Part shown: positions 12,344-24,679 of the stretch, one piece after another
Layout of the letters: each line of letters starts with the position of its first letter
How positions within the stretch are numbered: the stretch's first letter is position 1
Source: Gibbula magus
Taxonomy: Eukaryota; Mollusca; Gastropoda; Trochida; Trochidae
Length of the DNA: 64,000 nucleotides
Assembly (NCBI GenBank): GCA_936450465.1
Contig: OW388291.1
Span: 74,058,436-74,122,435 of the forward strand
Reading direction: 5' to 3'
Notes under the pieces: model-generated
Database searches by the model: none
What the model saw: the letters and a program-made list of their open reading frames with translations, nothing else
Told to the model about the DNA's origin: nothing
Made by a program: the position numbers and the translations under genes

Positions 12344-12724
12344 GATCGATTGGCCTACCCAGAAATCTTTGCTGATCGATTGGCCTACCCAGAACGCTGC
12401 TGCTTTAAGAGGTATTAGGATGTGCATTTGAAATCTTTGCTGATGGATTGGCCTACCTAGAACGCTGCTGCTTTAAGAGGTATTAGGATGTGCATTTGAA
12501 ATCTTTGCTGATCGATTGGCCTACCCAGAACGCTGCTCCTTTAAGAGGTAAAGGGTGTGCATTTGAAATCTTTGCTGATAGTCCTACCCAGAAAGCTGCT
12601 GCTTTAAGAGGTAAAGGGTGTGCATTTGAAATCTTTGCTGATCGATTGGCCTACCCAGAACGCTGCTGCTTTAAGAGGTAAAGGGAGTGCATTTGAAATC
12701 TTTGCTGATAGTCCTACCCAGAAC
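12344..12724 (+). repeat. 63-68 bp minisatellite, about 5.5 copies
   Basis: The unit contains GTGCATTTGAAATCTTTGCTG, then GATCGATTGGCCTACCCAG, then CTGCTTTAAGAGGTA. GTGCATTTG begins at 12422, 12490, 12557, 12620 and 12687, giving periods of 68, 67, 63 and 67. The shorter units carry GATAGTCCTACCC in place of GATCGATTGGCCTACCC, and the two types alternate at the end of the array. The frame open across 12490-12681 is a by-product of the repeat, not a gene. Confidence 0.92.
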
Positions 12725-13667
12725 ATAGTCATATGAATTTATGTATGATGTTGTATTAGAAAGTGAAAGTATGTACATTTAAATCTGCTGCTCAGCCCAA
12801 CTCAAACAATGAAGGGTATGAATGAAGAAGAGCCTGCCATACTATATTAACATAGTGAAACCTGTTTCTATTTGAAGTACATGAAAAAAACAGTTCTCCT
12901 TGAAATCAGACAAATGAGCTCACTGCACTCAAAAAATAAACAGACAAAATTAAACTGGTCCTTGTACTAAAATTTCTCTTTCATTACAATGTTTACAATG
13001 AAAATTTAGAAAGAAAAAAATATCACCCGATGGTACAATAACATTTTTGTAGATTTTACACCTATATACCTAGTGCAATTGAGTTTTGAGGATTTCATAA
13101 CTTATTCTTCTCTATTGTTATATTTTCAGAAAACTAGTGTTTTTACCTTTGATCCCCTAGAGCTACAAATTTAAAGGCATAAAATTTCGCCAGTGTATAT
13201 TGTTTAATAGGAGTATGTCAGGGCTGGAGGAATGCGAGCTCGCTCAGTAATTTTACAACACAACTACCACTTACAACAAACGAAAATCTACACCCCATGA
13301 TACCAGATTTAAACAGGACGCATTTGTCCCGAAGAAAATCCAAAACAGCACGCGATTTTGAACCATCCCTATAAGGAAACTGAAAATTACAGTGTACGTG
13401 CAATCTTTTATGGATGTGTTGTGAGGTGTGACACCTTGGCTCCGTGTAAGATTTGCTATCTTCCTCTTGATGAATGGTATACAAGAATGATGGTGTGTGA
13501 ACAATGCAGCGTCTTATTATGCTTTTATGATATGGTCGATGGCTGCCGTGATAACAGTACCTACAGTGTAAGTGTATACTAGTGGTTAAATATGAGAGTC
13601 TCCACTCTAGCACAAAGTGTATAATTCTGAAGGATTAACACTCGCATTCATACAAGATAATACTATC
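12725..13667. other. Non-coding with a GC-richer, coding-like island
   Basis: 12725-13180 is AT-rich with no features. From about 13200 to 13610 the GC content rises and both strands stay open for long stretches: plus 13358-13582, and minus 13218-13613 and 13271-13504. The plus frame has paired cysteines (CKIC and CEQC about 29 residues apart). No family was recognised, no splice structure is compelling, and opposing open frames argue against simple coding. It may be a relic of a mobile element. Confidence 0.35.
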
Positions 13668-14090
13668 TTTTTCTTGTCTCTTTTCTACCTGACGTGTCTA
13701 TGAAATTTGGAAAATGTGAACAACTTTGAAGACAAAATTGTCTAATGGTTATGATTACCTATTTCATTTAAGGCTGAGTAAGACCTCTTCATTGTGTTTT
13801 GTGTACCTCCTGTGCCGAAATTAAAATTAAAAAGTTTTGAAGATAATTTATTCTGATTAAAAAAAGTTATTTCATTATACAATATAGTTCTATTTGTCAA
13901 TGCCTTTTTATTTGTGCTGCAGTGTCCAAGAATTCGAACGATTCAAAATTTTGAAAATAAAATTTGGTCAATTTAAAAAGTTTTGTTTTCACTCGAACAA
14001 GATATTTTCTTTTCCTTGTTCTATTTCTACCGCGTTGTCTCTATGAAATTTGGAAAAGTAAATGTTAGATATTTAAAGATAAAATTTCTT
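13668..14090 (+). repeat. Diverged 343-bp direct duplication
   Basis: TTCTACC, a T-rich run and CTATGAAATTTGGAAAA occur at about 13668-13720 and again at about 14010-14060 (CTATGAAATT at 13698 and 14041). Both are followed by AGA(C/T)AAAATT. This indicates an old duplication or two relics of one repeat. Confidence 0.45.
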
Positions 14091-15181
14091 TAAAGTTTTA
14101 AGTTTAAAAAAACTTTAAAGTTGAAAGAAGTGTATATTACCAACATAGATATTTCAAAAGAAGAATTTACTTCAAGATATAAATTATTATTGTTGATGAG
14201 AATTTTTTAATTAGAGACATCTTAAGTACTTAGAATGAAATAAATTCAATGAAAGTTGTCAATTATCAATGAATACAAACTATATCCCTTCAAATCTTTG
14301 TATTTTTAATGCATTGAAAGACTTGATTACAGTATGTACTTTAGTGTGATTGGAGTATTTCAGCGCAATACAAGACTACTTATTATTATTATGTACTAGA
14401 TGTACTGTATAAAGTTATTATTCTTTCATGAAGAAGTTGATGTAACGATTGCATATGCTTGTCTTTTTTCATTGACAAACTTTAATTGAATTTGTTTCAT
14501 TTCAAGTACTGACTGTATACTTGTATATATAATAGCTAAGATGTCTCTTAAAGTTACCTTTTTTACTGCTTTCAAAATTGAATATAATCAGGAAATTAAT
14601 AACCATATTGAAAGCAAACACTGGTTTTGATGAACAATGAATTCAAATTTCATTCAAAATTCATCTTACATATTTTTAAAAATGCTTGGTCGACATATTG
14701 TTATTTTTTTTATTTTTCGGTATCAAACAGTGCTAGTGTTGTAGAATTGGAAGCGCTCACTGGAACGGTTTATGTGTGATGTTTGCTATAATAATCACTC
14801 AGCTGTGTAAAACGAGACATAAAAATATAGATAAGAAATTTATTAATGTACTAGGGAACATAGGTGTGAACTGGATTTTAAGGATTTTAAGATGAACTTT
14901 GTTGAAAGAAAGATAAGAAATGTATGCATTAATTTGACATAAAATACTTTTTTTTTAAAAACTGTACTGAAATATGTGTTAAATTTCAGCCAGTGTGTGC
15001 ACTAGATGATATGAAGGTACTGGCTTTTCCCTGTATGTTACTTTGTATGAAAAGGATAAAACGATCAACAAGAATGAACGATAGAAATAGATAAATGATA
15101 AAATTGTCATATAAAAATAACCGTTGAAGTATTTAGATATAAGAATTTTATCTTAGTGTTGATATACTTGTAGTATCAATG
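14091..15181. other. Non-coding, no gene seen
   Basis: AT-rich sequence with dense stops. No repeat or coding signal was recognised. Confidence 0.6.
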
Positions 15182-15183
15182 TA

Positions 15184-15292
15184 CCATATTTCCTCAAATG
15201 CAACCCTGGGGTTCTATTACGTTCAGCATCCCCTTACGCCCTGGGTTCTATTCAAGGCCAGGTTGTAATCGAAGAAATATGGTAGCTGGCCT
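15184..15292. mobile_element. Tiny TA-flanked MITE, 109 bp
   Basis: Terminal inverted repeats CCATATTTCCTCAAATGCAACC (left) and GGTTGTAATCGAAGAAATATGG (right) are flanked by TA at 15182-15183 and 15293-15294. The short size, the inverted repeat and the TA target fit a Tc1/mariner-type MITE. The interior repeats GGTTCTATT twice. Confidence 0.75.
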
Positions 15293-15504
15293 TAAATCCT
15301 CAAGACATCTTGTTTTCATTTCTTTTTTAATATGTTTTCATTTTCATCTGTAATTTGATATCTGAGATTTTCTTTGAAATCCATATAATTGACTTTATAT
15401 AACATACAACAATACATTCTTAATCAAGGTTTTCCATTCATTAGCTCTTGTCCTTCGTTAACAAACAGTGATACCTGAAGACATACCCTGCATGAATGAC
15501 TTCA

Positions 15505-16115
15505 CAGTGAATTGTCAGTTCACCAGACAAAGGGTTAAAATCATTTCACTTGTCTTCACCTTAATTATCAGTTCACCAGGCAAAGAGTTAAAATCATTTC
15601 ACCTGTCTTCACCTTAATTATCAATTCACCAGACAAAGGGTTAAAACCAGTTCACCTGTCTTCACCTTAATTATAAGTTCACCAGGCAAAGGGTTAAAAT
15701 CATTTCACCTGTATACACATTAATTATCGGTTCACCAGACAAAGGGTTAAAACCATTTCACCTGTCTTCACCTTAATTATCTGTTCACCAGACAAAGAGT
15801 TAAAATCATTTCACCTGTCTGCACCTTAATTATCAGTTCACCAGACAAAGGGTTAAAACCATTTTACCTGTATACACCTTAATTATTAGTTTGCCAGACA
15901 AAGGATTAAAACCATTTCACCAGGCAAAGGGTTAAAACCATTTCACCTGTATACACCTTAATTATCAGTTCACCAGACAAAGGGTTAATATCATTTCACC
16001 TGTCTTCACTTAATTATCATTTACCAGGCAAAGGGTTAAACCATTTCACCTCTTTACACCTTAATTATCATTTCACCAGGCAACGGGTTAAAACCATTTT
16101 ACCTCTTTGCACCTG
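15505..16115 (+). repeat. 53-bp minisatellite, about 11 copies
   Basis: The unit is TTCACCAGACAAAGGGTTAA, then A(A)CCATTTCACCTGTCTTCA, then CCTTAATTATCAG. The first copies start at 15519, 15572 and 15625, an exact 53-bp spacing. Later copies carry substitutions (TATACACC for CTTCACC) and small deletions, with one compressed unit near 15905-15945. No coding potential. Confidence 0.95.
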
Positions 16116-19100
16116 AAATACATGCCTATCTCTCAACAGAGTCCATTCTGTGTCAAACTCTTGCTTTTTTTATACACTATTTCATGTACTGATACATTTG
16201 TTTTAAAAACCTACACTAACAATATTTAAACAACTTCTAAGCCTTTAGCTGCATGTCCAGTGTCTTTAGCCTATCGTTTTGGGGTTATTAACGGGTTGTG
16301 ATTGATCACTCAAAACTGTTTGGGACTAAAAAGAAAACAAAATTTTAATATGTTTCTTGGTTACTGCCTCCTGCCTCCCTCCTTTGTTTGCCAGGGTCAT
16401 CATCAGAGGTCTCATCACCTAGCTCTTCACTGATTGAAACTCTTGGGTTGAAGGTTAGGTACGTGCAACTTACCTGTGAATCATTAACGACAGGTATCTA
16501 GCTGTCTGGGGGATCCCTGTTATATAAGGAGGACCCTCAGAAGTTGACAAGCAACCTGGAACCCCTACAACATGCACCGAGAGTAAACATCTTTATGTGT
16601 ATACTGCTGCTACCTTAGCTACTGAATGGGAAACATGATTGGTTAAAATTTATCGGCTCCTTTCAAATGTTATTTAGTTCCATTTCTTTAAGTAGAGGAG
16701 AAGTTTACATTTGAAATGTCATGCTATGTGCTTTAATTATATTGCCATCACATCTAAGGATTGGTAAAATGTCAGGCCAATAAGATGGAGAAGATGAGTT
16801 TCAGAGTAATGAGACGATAAATATGCGTTTCACACTCATGGTAATATTGATGTTTCCTTAATAACAATGCTGCCATTAGTTAACTGACGGATTCTCTACA
16901 CATGGAAACTTCCTTAGATGCATTGATAGTAGAGAGATCACATAAGAGACATGATACTACAGGAACACAATGCATCAAGTAAACAATTTCTTCACTGCAT
17001 TTGTTGGAGGTCATCAATGACAGTAGCATGTCGTGTGGAGGTCCTAATAAAATGGAAAGACTCTTCAGTATCACTGAGTAACCTGTGCCCTATAAGAAAC
17101 TCAAGAACTTCAGCGTGTATGCAGACAGAATTGCTTTAATGTAGGCTAGAGTATGCATTTTGTACAGGCTTGGTACATACATATTTTACAAGAGAGATAG
17201 ACGCAATAATGAATGAACCAAAGAATCTACCATATCGTAAACAAAATTTTTAAAAATAATGCACGCAGGGTCAAAAGAAATAGCATGCAAAATACAAGAT
17301 ATTTCAATCCACAAGCGATACATGGGACTGAAATAGAGTTACTTCATGTCTTCAGAAGTCAACTGAACTAAAATTTGAAATTTCAAAGCATTTTCTGTTC
17401 TGAGAATCTCCTAAACTAGACGAGATAAGGGAGTCAAAAAGGGCTTTTTCACTTGTTTTATGATCTTATGCCAACATAATTTCCTAAAATCTTACCTCGA
17501 ATACCAAACATTATGTCCAGAAAACACCTTTGAAATAGCAATGCTATCACCCCATGTGTGTTTGAACAGATATAAGAGGATAAGTATTGTACGCTCATGA
17601 ATTAAATTTTGTGTATTTATATCTTCATCACAGACATTCACAAACGTCTATATCATGCAGAAATATTTTGTGTTTCAAAATTTGGTATCACTTCTTTTGC
17701 CCTTATGTGTAGACAGAAATAAAAAAATTAAATTACAAGATGTATAAATAAGATGTTAAAAGTGTAAATTCTTTTTTAAGTCACATGACTTATATTGGGA
17801 GTTGTTAAATTAGACTTTAAAAAAAAATCCCAATGTTTTTACTTAATTTATTGTAGTAAAATGACATCCTTACATCCGTTTCAAATATATTTTTATGAGG
17901 AAAAAATTAGAAGTAGGGAAGCTATTAGCAAATAGTTTTGGGAGTAGTTTTGTGTTTAAAATTAAAAGATTCTTCAGCTTGCACTATTCACGTTTTTAGA
18001 TAACGTGTGTTAAAAGTTGTATATTCTTTCATCTTCAGAAAAGATTCTAGTATCTTAACAATAAAGCCAGTAAAATGTATGAATTTGAAATGAGTATTTA
18101 ATTGTGCAGGTGCGTCTGTGAGACACTCTGCATCTTGTTCCATTCATTGCACCTTAGCAGAGAACTATTTCTCTGATGCAACATCATTTAGATGAATTGA
18201 TATGATGTGATAGTGCATTCATTTTGACATTGAATGTGAAATTACCTGTAAAACCACTGCAATATGCATCATTGCATGGATATGTTAACACTTTTTTTCT
18301 GTTGAAATACCACCAACTTTCAAACGATCTCTGATTTTGACACGTTTGCTGTTAGTCATCACATGACAGGGAAAAGGTAAATTTATGATAAGAATAACAA
18401 AATTAGAAAAAATTGAATTCGGAAAAAATTTAACATTTAAAAAAAAAGATATTTACTAAGGAGAGAAGAGCTTAACATGAAGGATACCCATGCGGCGTAA
18501 TTGTTAAAATATGATGCTCTTCGTAAAAACTTTAAAACAATCCAGCAGGCTAAAGGTTAAACATATTTTATTCAACAAAATTGAAAACTTGGCTAACACA
18601 CCAGTATAGCTATTTGTATAATGCCACAGAAATAATTTGTAACAAATGGTAGAATGTATGATGATCTTGAAATATGAAAAGTTATTATATAGATTATAGA
18701 TATTATTAGATAAAAATAAAGTTAGTTTCATGTCTTAAAAAGGAGGATTTAAAATTATATCAAATTTGATTCCCTTATATATATTCCCTCTTACCAATAT
18801 GAAATATGCAAATGTTCTCTATATACTTATTCCCCTCAACATTTGATAATGCCCGTTCATATTTACCCAATAATTGTACTTTCACTTCCTCGAGTTAGTT
18901 CATTACTTGTAGTTATTTCTACTAATGAAAGGTCAGTACTTTGAATGTTGATGTCACTAGCGCCACCCAGACTGCCATACAGCGACGTTGTCCATTTTAC
19001 AAGCGAGTAATTTCCTGTTTCAGAAGAGCTGGGTTAATAATCTCTGTTCTACTTTAGTGTATAAATATATTGAGAGTTCAGGTGATCAAATGTTGAACCT

Positions 19101-20805
19101 TATGCAGTAAATTATATATTTTTGTATTACCGGTATATCATTATTTCTGTTTTTGTAAATGGTCCATCTACAGTAATAATGTAATGAACAGAATTAGCAA
19201 TTACCATCCCTGACCATAATGGGATTTCTGACACACTCATTTTATATTGTATCTTAAACATTGTATATATTAGTGTATGTATAATGATAATAAAATAATA
19301 TTTATCCTTGAAATGTTTGTTATATTATACTCTTAAAAAATACAGTGTTGTTCCTGTGACTATGGACACATTGTGCCACCAAAATGCCCCCACATTGTTC
19401 CGTGTACTATGCTTAAAGTCCATATGGTGTCTGAATGACATCATTGTACTAGCTGCAACCTAAACACTTTCACATTTCAGAATGTGCTAACAGCTCCCAG
19501 ACAGCAGTAGTCATTGGAGGAAGGTACATGGGAGAAGTGATATATTTATATTAATAAATTCATGCCGTTCTGCTGAAATTTATATTGGAAATGTCATTAT
19601 CTATATTCAATAAATTAGGGATCTTCTATTTGTTAAATTTCCGAGATTAATTGTTATTCAACACCCACAAATTTAGTTTAAAATTGACAGCGTTTATTGA
19701 TATTGTTACCTCTCCGTTTGTTATTAGACGTTTTAGATCGTACTCTTGTTTTGCATACCTATGTCTGAGCGGAAAGGACTTTGTGAATGTTCGATTCCTG
19801 TAAGAAGTGTGGTCAGGTCAAAATAAATGCGAATACTCGCGTGATATTCATTAGCAACAATTTACACGTAACCCTGAACAGTGTCACCCATAGCAATGAA
19901 CACTTATAATATTCATAGTATCAATCTCAGAGATAACGATAAACATTTATCTACAGTATCAAGTAAAACCCAAAGAAATGTTTTTAAAATCTTTCCATAG
20001 ACCATTGTGACAGTGACGCTAAGATTGTGAAGTGAAAACAGTTAATCACTAAGACATCATATCATGGCGACACTATTCTAAAAACCCAGACCCCCATAAA
20101 CAAGGCGAAAAAAATGTGACCGGATTAGCAAGATGAAGCACTTTACTTACTTGAAACTAATTCATATTGAGAGTAATTTGTGATATCTTTGTATGATGTA
20201 CATGATGTATCAGTTTGTGGTGAGCCATTGTAGGTAATTTGCGAATATTTATTGCCAATCAACATGGGGAAATCCACCAATCAGAATCATGTATTTGGTC
20301 TATATAACGATAGATCAAGCAATGAATACTTCCTTGTATATCAATAATGATTGTATTTGTTATCTATCACCTCAACTTTCAGAATGCCAATCATAGTTGC
20401 CAAATAGAAAATAACAGCCCTAGGCTTTCTCAAAGACACAGCTCTTAATATTTTAACCTTTCCATTTCCCAGAGGCTCCTTTGTAATATTTAAATAAAAG
20501 GATAATTTTTTAAGAATAATATTTTTTCATCAGACTGGTATCAACCCAATACACTTCTGATGTCATGACGTCTTGAATTCCCAGACACCAAATGATTATG
20601 AATAACCGATTCATTTATACCCTGGGTTTGACAGTGGGCAAAGACATACATGCATGAAATATTGCTTCGTTCTATGCATGATAAAGAGTTGATTATCATC
20701 AGTATCATATTCTGATGTTAGATAATTATTTGCATAGATATATGAGATTGTTATATTTGGGATAACACTACCTTCAATAGTACAAATTTTGGTACTTTTT
20801 CAGAC
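16116..20805. other. Non-coding, no gene seen
   Basis: About 4.7 kb of AT-rich sequence. No exon, RNA gene or clear repeat was recognised. Pairs of opposing short frames at 16880-17139 look like chance. An AGCGCCACCC motif (18959-18968) resembles, in reverse complement, the invertebrate CTCF core GGTGGCGCT. Confidence 0.55.
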
Positions 20806-20896
20806 CGGGTCCCATGTGGGATTCGAACCCACGCCCTCAGAGTAAGGCAACTATCGCCAGCATTGACTGTACCAACAGCTTACCACACGACCCTTT
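20806..20896 (-). repeat. tRNA-like sequence (pseudogene or SINE head)
   Basis: On the minus strand the sequence starts GGGTCGTGTGGTAAGCTG and ends in a perfect T arm, GTGGGTTCGAATCCCAC, followed by ATGGGACCC. The 5' GGGTC can pair with the 3' GACCC, as an acceptor stem would. Box A (20871-20886) and box B (20819-20829) are recognisable. The region between the D arm and the anticodon arm is too long for a standard tRNA, so it is probably a SINE head or a degenerate tRNA copy. Confidence 0.65.
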
Positions 20897-20909
20897 CGCC
20901 TTTCGCCTC

Positions 20910-21758
20910 GATAGTTAAGCTAATTTTACATATAACCATGTTATATTTCTTCACTATCTAAATGGCAAGTATTTCTAATAGATATATGAGGTACAAATCA
21001 TCAAGAAGGCTGTTAAATTAATATAGTGATATACATGTTCTGTACCAAATCATTGATTTGCAGGATATATCAATTGTGGTTCACTTCCTTGTTTTCAGGA
21101 ATAATGGTTTCCCACGTGATTAATTTTAACGTATCATGTGATGTTGACTGTCTCAACCAAATCAATCATCCATTGTGGATTGTAGACATTGAATTCTGAA
21201 ACTGATTTCTCCGAAATATATAAATATCGTTGTGAGCAGTCACATACGAAAGTTTCCGTTAGTGGCGACGTGACTGTTCGGTGGAAGTGGTCTGTACTCC
21301 AATCACACAGGATGTCGGGGATAGGGTTGCCTTATCACCACACATTGGTATTTCCTTCATCAAAATGAGTTAGCAGGAAAATAGTATAAACAAGTGGTTT
21401 GCAGCGAGTGCAGTACACAGGACTGTTATTGTTCCTGTGGAGTGCTTGCAGCTCTAATTTCTCAATTGACCGCATTCGCTGCATCGATAATGAGTTTTAA
21501 GTCATTAACTTGTTGCTTAATGGGCATTTTCTGAAGGCGATGGTAGACAATATAAATGATGTTTTGTTTGAATAACACCTGTATTCATTTTACCCTACAT
21601 CTTTAGTCATGTCAACAATGGTGTTGTGAGATGTTCGTGATCCCGACATGAATTGAAATGTCTTGTAAACATTGATGTGGGTTAATTTTATTAGGTTAAG
21701 TAATTTATGATAGTAACCATTCAGTAGCATCATAAAAAAAGTGTTCAGAATCACACAC

Positions 21759-21807
<49 letters not shown>

Positions 21808-22619
21808 TCTCTCTTTCCATAAGCATGAAAACAATGTTATTTCTTCAAAACTCACCATCAACAAGACTTGACGGTTGTAAAATTGGTAATTAGCAATAAA
21901 GTGATAAAAGTAGCATTTGCACTTTAATTGTGTAAACTAATTAGCTGTGCCATGGTAACGAGCTCAGTGTAACAATGAGAGAAGGTCTCAATGAGTTGTG
22001 TCACTCCTAGAGTCAATAAACAGCTCCACAACATGGTAGTAAAATGATTTAGCAAGCTTTAAGCAATAAATGACAAGGTATCAGTAAGTTAATTACCCTT
22101 AAAGGTGCAGTTTATGATTTGTTTATTTGAGGTAAGTACGCGAGTGTTCAATAAGACTATCCCAAGGCAGAACTCAGACTCAAGCAGATGAATGATATAA
22201 GGTTTTCATTAAATATATTTTACAGTTAGTCTTCTGTATTTAGGTTTGATAATTTTCAAATTAGGCCAAACCCAATTATTAACTTGCTCTATGGATTTTC
22301 CACTTATATTTTACTTTGGCAGTTTAGTCTGGCAACATTTATAACTGGGAAGGAAAATTTGGTAACATATTTTTGGGGAGGGATTCTGAGTAGCATTATT
22401 GTTGTTCCAAATTGGTCTAAATCATGGTAGAAGAATCTAAAACCCAACTAAATAAAATGTTTCGCCTATTTGATAATACCATGAACATGGCAGTAGCTGA
22501 ATCTTTGAAATGTTGTTCATTGACAAAAAACCTCATTCATAAGTTCATCTCATGCCTCGATCCCCCTTGAAGATTAACCGCATGTTACGAATGTGTATGT
22601 CACAGCATCATAATGTAAG
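20910..22619. other. Non-coding, contains a TA microsatellite
   Basis: AT-rich and gene-free apart from the (TA)n tract annotated separately. The minus-strand frame overlapping the TA run is a repeat artefact. Confidence 0.6.
21757..21806. repeat. (TA)n microsatellite
   Basis: About 50 bp of near-perfect alternating TA following ACACACATATATATAA. It is fully self-complementary and likely to vary in length. Confidence 0.95.
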
Positions 22620-22829
22620 TAATGGCCTCATGGCATGGTGTGGCGAGGCGTGGCGAGGCGTTCGGGGTCCCGCGTCTGTCCATCCGTCTGTACTTGTAGG
22701 GAGCTGAAATTTGTTGTACAGACTCCTTGGTCAATGGGGATTCTAAATTGTAAATTTGGTGACCCTGTGACCCAAAGATAATAAAACACTGAAGTCCTGA
22801 TGAGCTACAGAGCCCATGGCTCTATTTTT
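22620..22829 (+). mobile_element. Single-unit copy of the GGGGATTCTAAATTGTA interspersed repeat
   Basis: It carries, in the same order as the 31-kb element: ATGGCATGG, GTCCGTC-like GC-rich words, AGCTGAAATTT, GACTCCTTGGTCAATGGGGA, TTCTAAATTGTA, GTGACCCTGTGACCC, then CCTGATGAGCTA and TGGCTCTATTTTT. Only one unit of what is a five-unit 145-bp array at 31.4-32.1 kb is present here. It is non-coding, and the superfamily is unknown. Confidence 0.75.
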
Positions 22830-23557
22830 ATACCCATCTCTCCCACTTGAAGATCAACACACGAACCAAATATCCCAACTGTCCATGTGTATATTGCAGC
22901 ACTCTAAGAACATGGCAGGAGGAAAAAAAAAGGGGGTGGGGAAGCAACTTTGTGCAAAACAGCCACGGAATTGATATGGAAAATACTAATTTTTCACTTA
23001 TATTATCAGTTAGACTGTTAAATCTGGCAACATTTCATTTGTAAGGAATTGTGAGAAGCATTTTTCTCCAAAGTGGTCAAAATCATGTTTGGAGAATCTT
23101 ATTAAATTGTTTTTGCCTTATTAGGAATACCTGAACTATTCCTACTCCAGCCTGTAAAGAGCCGACTGACCCAGTATCAAGACAGTTTGTGTACACATTG
23201 TGTAACTATATTGTCCTTCTGATAGCGAGACATTGTCTTGTAGTATCAGGAGAAGATAATATCCTCTTTCTAGTGTGTGGAACTATCCAGGGCCATTCAG
23301 ACGAAATATCTCAAATTTATATTCCATTGTTCAGCCTAATTAGCCTTATCATGCTTGTAATAAATCTTACATCATGTCGGCAGGCCAATTAGCAACCACT
23401 GGAAATGGCTGTAAGTCTGGAATACTATAAACAAGGACATGATAATAAATTTGCCACTGATGTGGTAGTTTAGTGTTTGCTTGAGTCCATAAAGTAAAGT
23501 GTAGCAGGTTTATGAACCAGTAGGTACAGACTGGAGGGCCACCAGGTGAGCATTCTC
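22830..23557. other. Non-coding, no gene seen
   Basis: Small chance frames on both strands (22847-23663). No motifs or repeat structure recognised. Confidence 0.5.
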
Positions 23558-23561
23558 TTAA

Positions 23562-24024
23562 AGGGAGGGTTCTATCGTGGTATTTTTTCTGGAACCGAAA
23601 TTTGAGAGGATATACCTGTTTATATCCATATATGATATTAAAACATGATTGAAACACAGTCAAGTTGAAAAAATTAATGAAGTTAATATTGTGATGACTT
23701 CATATTTCTCAACTTGATAAAGACATGTGCACATTTATTGAAAAAATAAAAACAATGAGAACTGATGCCATTCAGTGATGAAAACATCGCTATGGCAACA
23801 CAGAAAATTGTTTATTAGTATTATGACACATTACGTGTTGCTATGTGAATATTCTATCTGACTATATCTTTATTTATTAAAATAGTTACTAATGGCTGCA
23901 ATACTGCCGAAGCGGCGTTTAACAATAACTCACTCACTAAAATAGTTACAAAATAGCTTCTCTCCATCTTACGTAATGCAAAGAAAACAACAAGATGGCG
24001 GATTTTGCCGACATGTTGGTCCCT
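23562..24024. mobile_element. TTAA-flanked MITE, family C copy 1 (carries a nested SINE tail)
   Basis: The element starts AGGGAGGGTTCTATCG and ends GGTCCCT, with TTAA at 23558-23561 and 24025-24028. It aligns along its whole length with 49949-50381: AACAATGAGAA, GTGAATATTCTATC and AGATGGCGGAT are shared in the same order. The right inverted repeat is more degraded here than in the other copy, which keeps AGTTCTATC near its right end. A 48-bp SINE tail with a 12-bp target duplication (23878-23949) interrupts it. Confidence 0.85.
23890..23937 (+). mobile_element. 48-bp 5'-truncated SINE tail with perfect 12-bp target duplication
   Basis: The insert ends GCGGCGTTTAACAATAACTC plus ACTCAC, matching the 3' tail of the SINE at 54494-54807 in reverse orientation. 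It is flanked by identical copies of TAAAATAGTTAC at 23878-23889 and 23938-23949. This is the signature of LINE-driven target-primed insertion with extreme 5' truncation. It lies inside MITE family C, and the sister copy at about 50280 lacks it. Confidence 0.88.
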
Positions 24025-24160
24025 TTAAGCACTGTCATGCAGTTAGTTGTTGAAAATGGTGACATTAAGAAACTTACTATACTTCTGATTTTGCAATTTT
24101 GTGTTCATACAATAATTCAGAGCTAAGTATTTGAAGGGCATTTAGAAGTTGAGTACATCT

Positions 24161-24255
24161 TTTAGATATGAATTTCTTTATAGTGGATATATCTAGCGTA
24201 TGGGGGTATATGCTTACTCCAGATTCAGGTGATGAAGGAGTATAATTAAGCATAC
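24161..24255 (+). mobile_element. Diverged fragment of the AACTTCTTTATTGT foldback family
   Basis: ATTTCTTTATAGTGGATATA, TATGCTTACTCC, TTCAGGTGATGAAGGAG and TAAGCATACTC match the arm-loop-arm order of the element at 28297-28434, with substantial divergence. Confidence 0.45.
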
Positions 24256-24530
24256 TCTGAATATACTCTGTATATGTATGTTCACTATATACTTTTTACT
24301 TAATTGTTACCAAGAAAATCTTTCTTTTCTCAAGTTTGATGCTGAGTCTGTGGTTTTCACCTTATCAATCATCATGAATTATGGAACTATATTGAAAAAC
24401 ATGTCTTAAACTTTTTTCAGAAGTAAAATTCTAAGATATATCTATGAAATAGATAAAATATTAAACATTATGAAGACCATTACAAATAAAATACATAGAA
24501 AGGTAATATTTTATTAACAATTTTGGTATT
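24256..24530. other. Non-coding, no gene seen
   Basis: AT-rich sequence between the foldback fragment and the 36-bp array. Nothing recognised. Confidence 0.6.
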
Positions 24531-24679
24531 ATGAGGAATATATATGACAATCAAATGAAGGAATATATGAGGAATATATATGACAATCATATGAAGGAAT
24601 ATATGAGGAATATATATGACAATCAAATGAAGGAATATATGAGGAATATATGACAATCAAATGAAGGAATATATGAGGC
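24531..24679 (+). repeat. 36-bp tandem repeat, about 4 copies
   Basis: ATGAGGAATATATATGACAA is followed by TCAAATGAAGGAATAT. Copies start at 24531, 24567, 24603 and 24639 (exact 36-bp period) with a terminal partial at 24673, after a unit lacking one TA. Copies are nearly identical, so the array is recent. Confidence 0.95.

Noticed and set aside
12490..12681. Plus frame with a repeating FEIFAD pattern
   Set aside because: Pure translation of the 63-68 bp minisatellite, whose period is not a constant multiple of three.
15505..16115. CRISPR-like array (regular 53-bp repetition)
   Set aside because: Units are contiguous, with no unique spacers. It is a minisatellite in a eukaryotic context.
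20806..20896. Functional tRNA gene on the minus strand
   Set aside because: The T arm is perfect but the distance between box A and box B and the extra sequence before the anticodon arm do not fit a standard cloverleaf.
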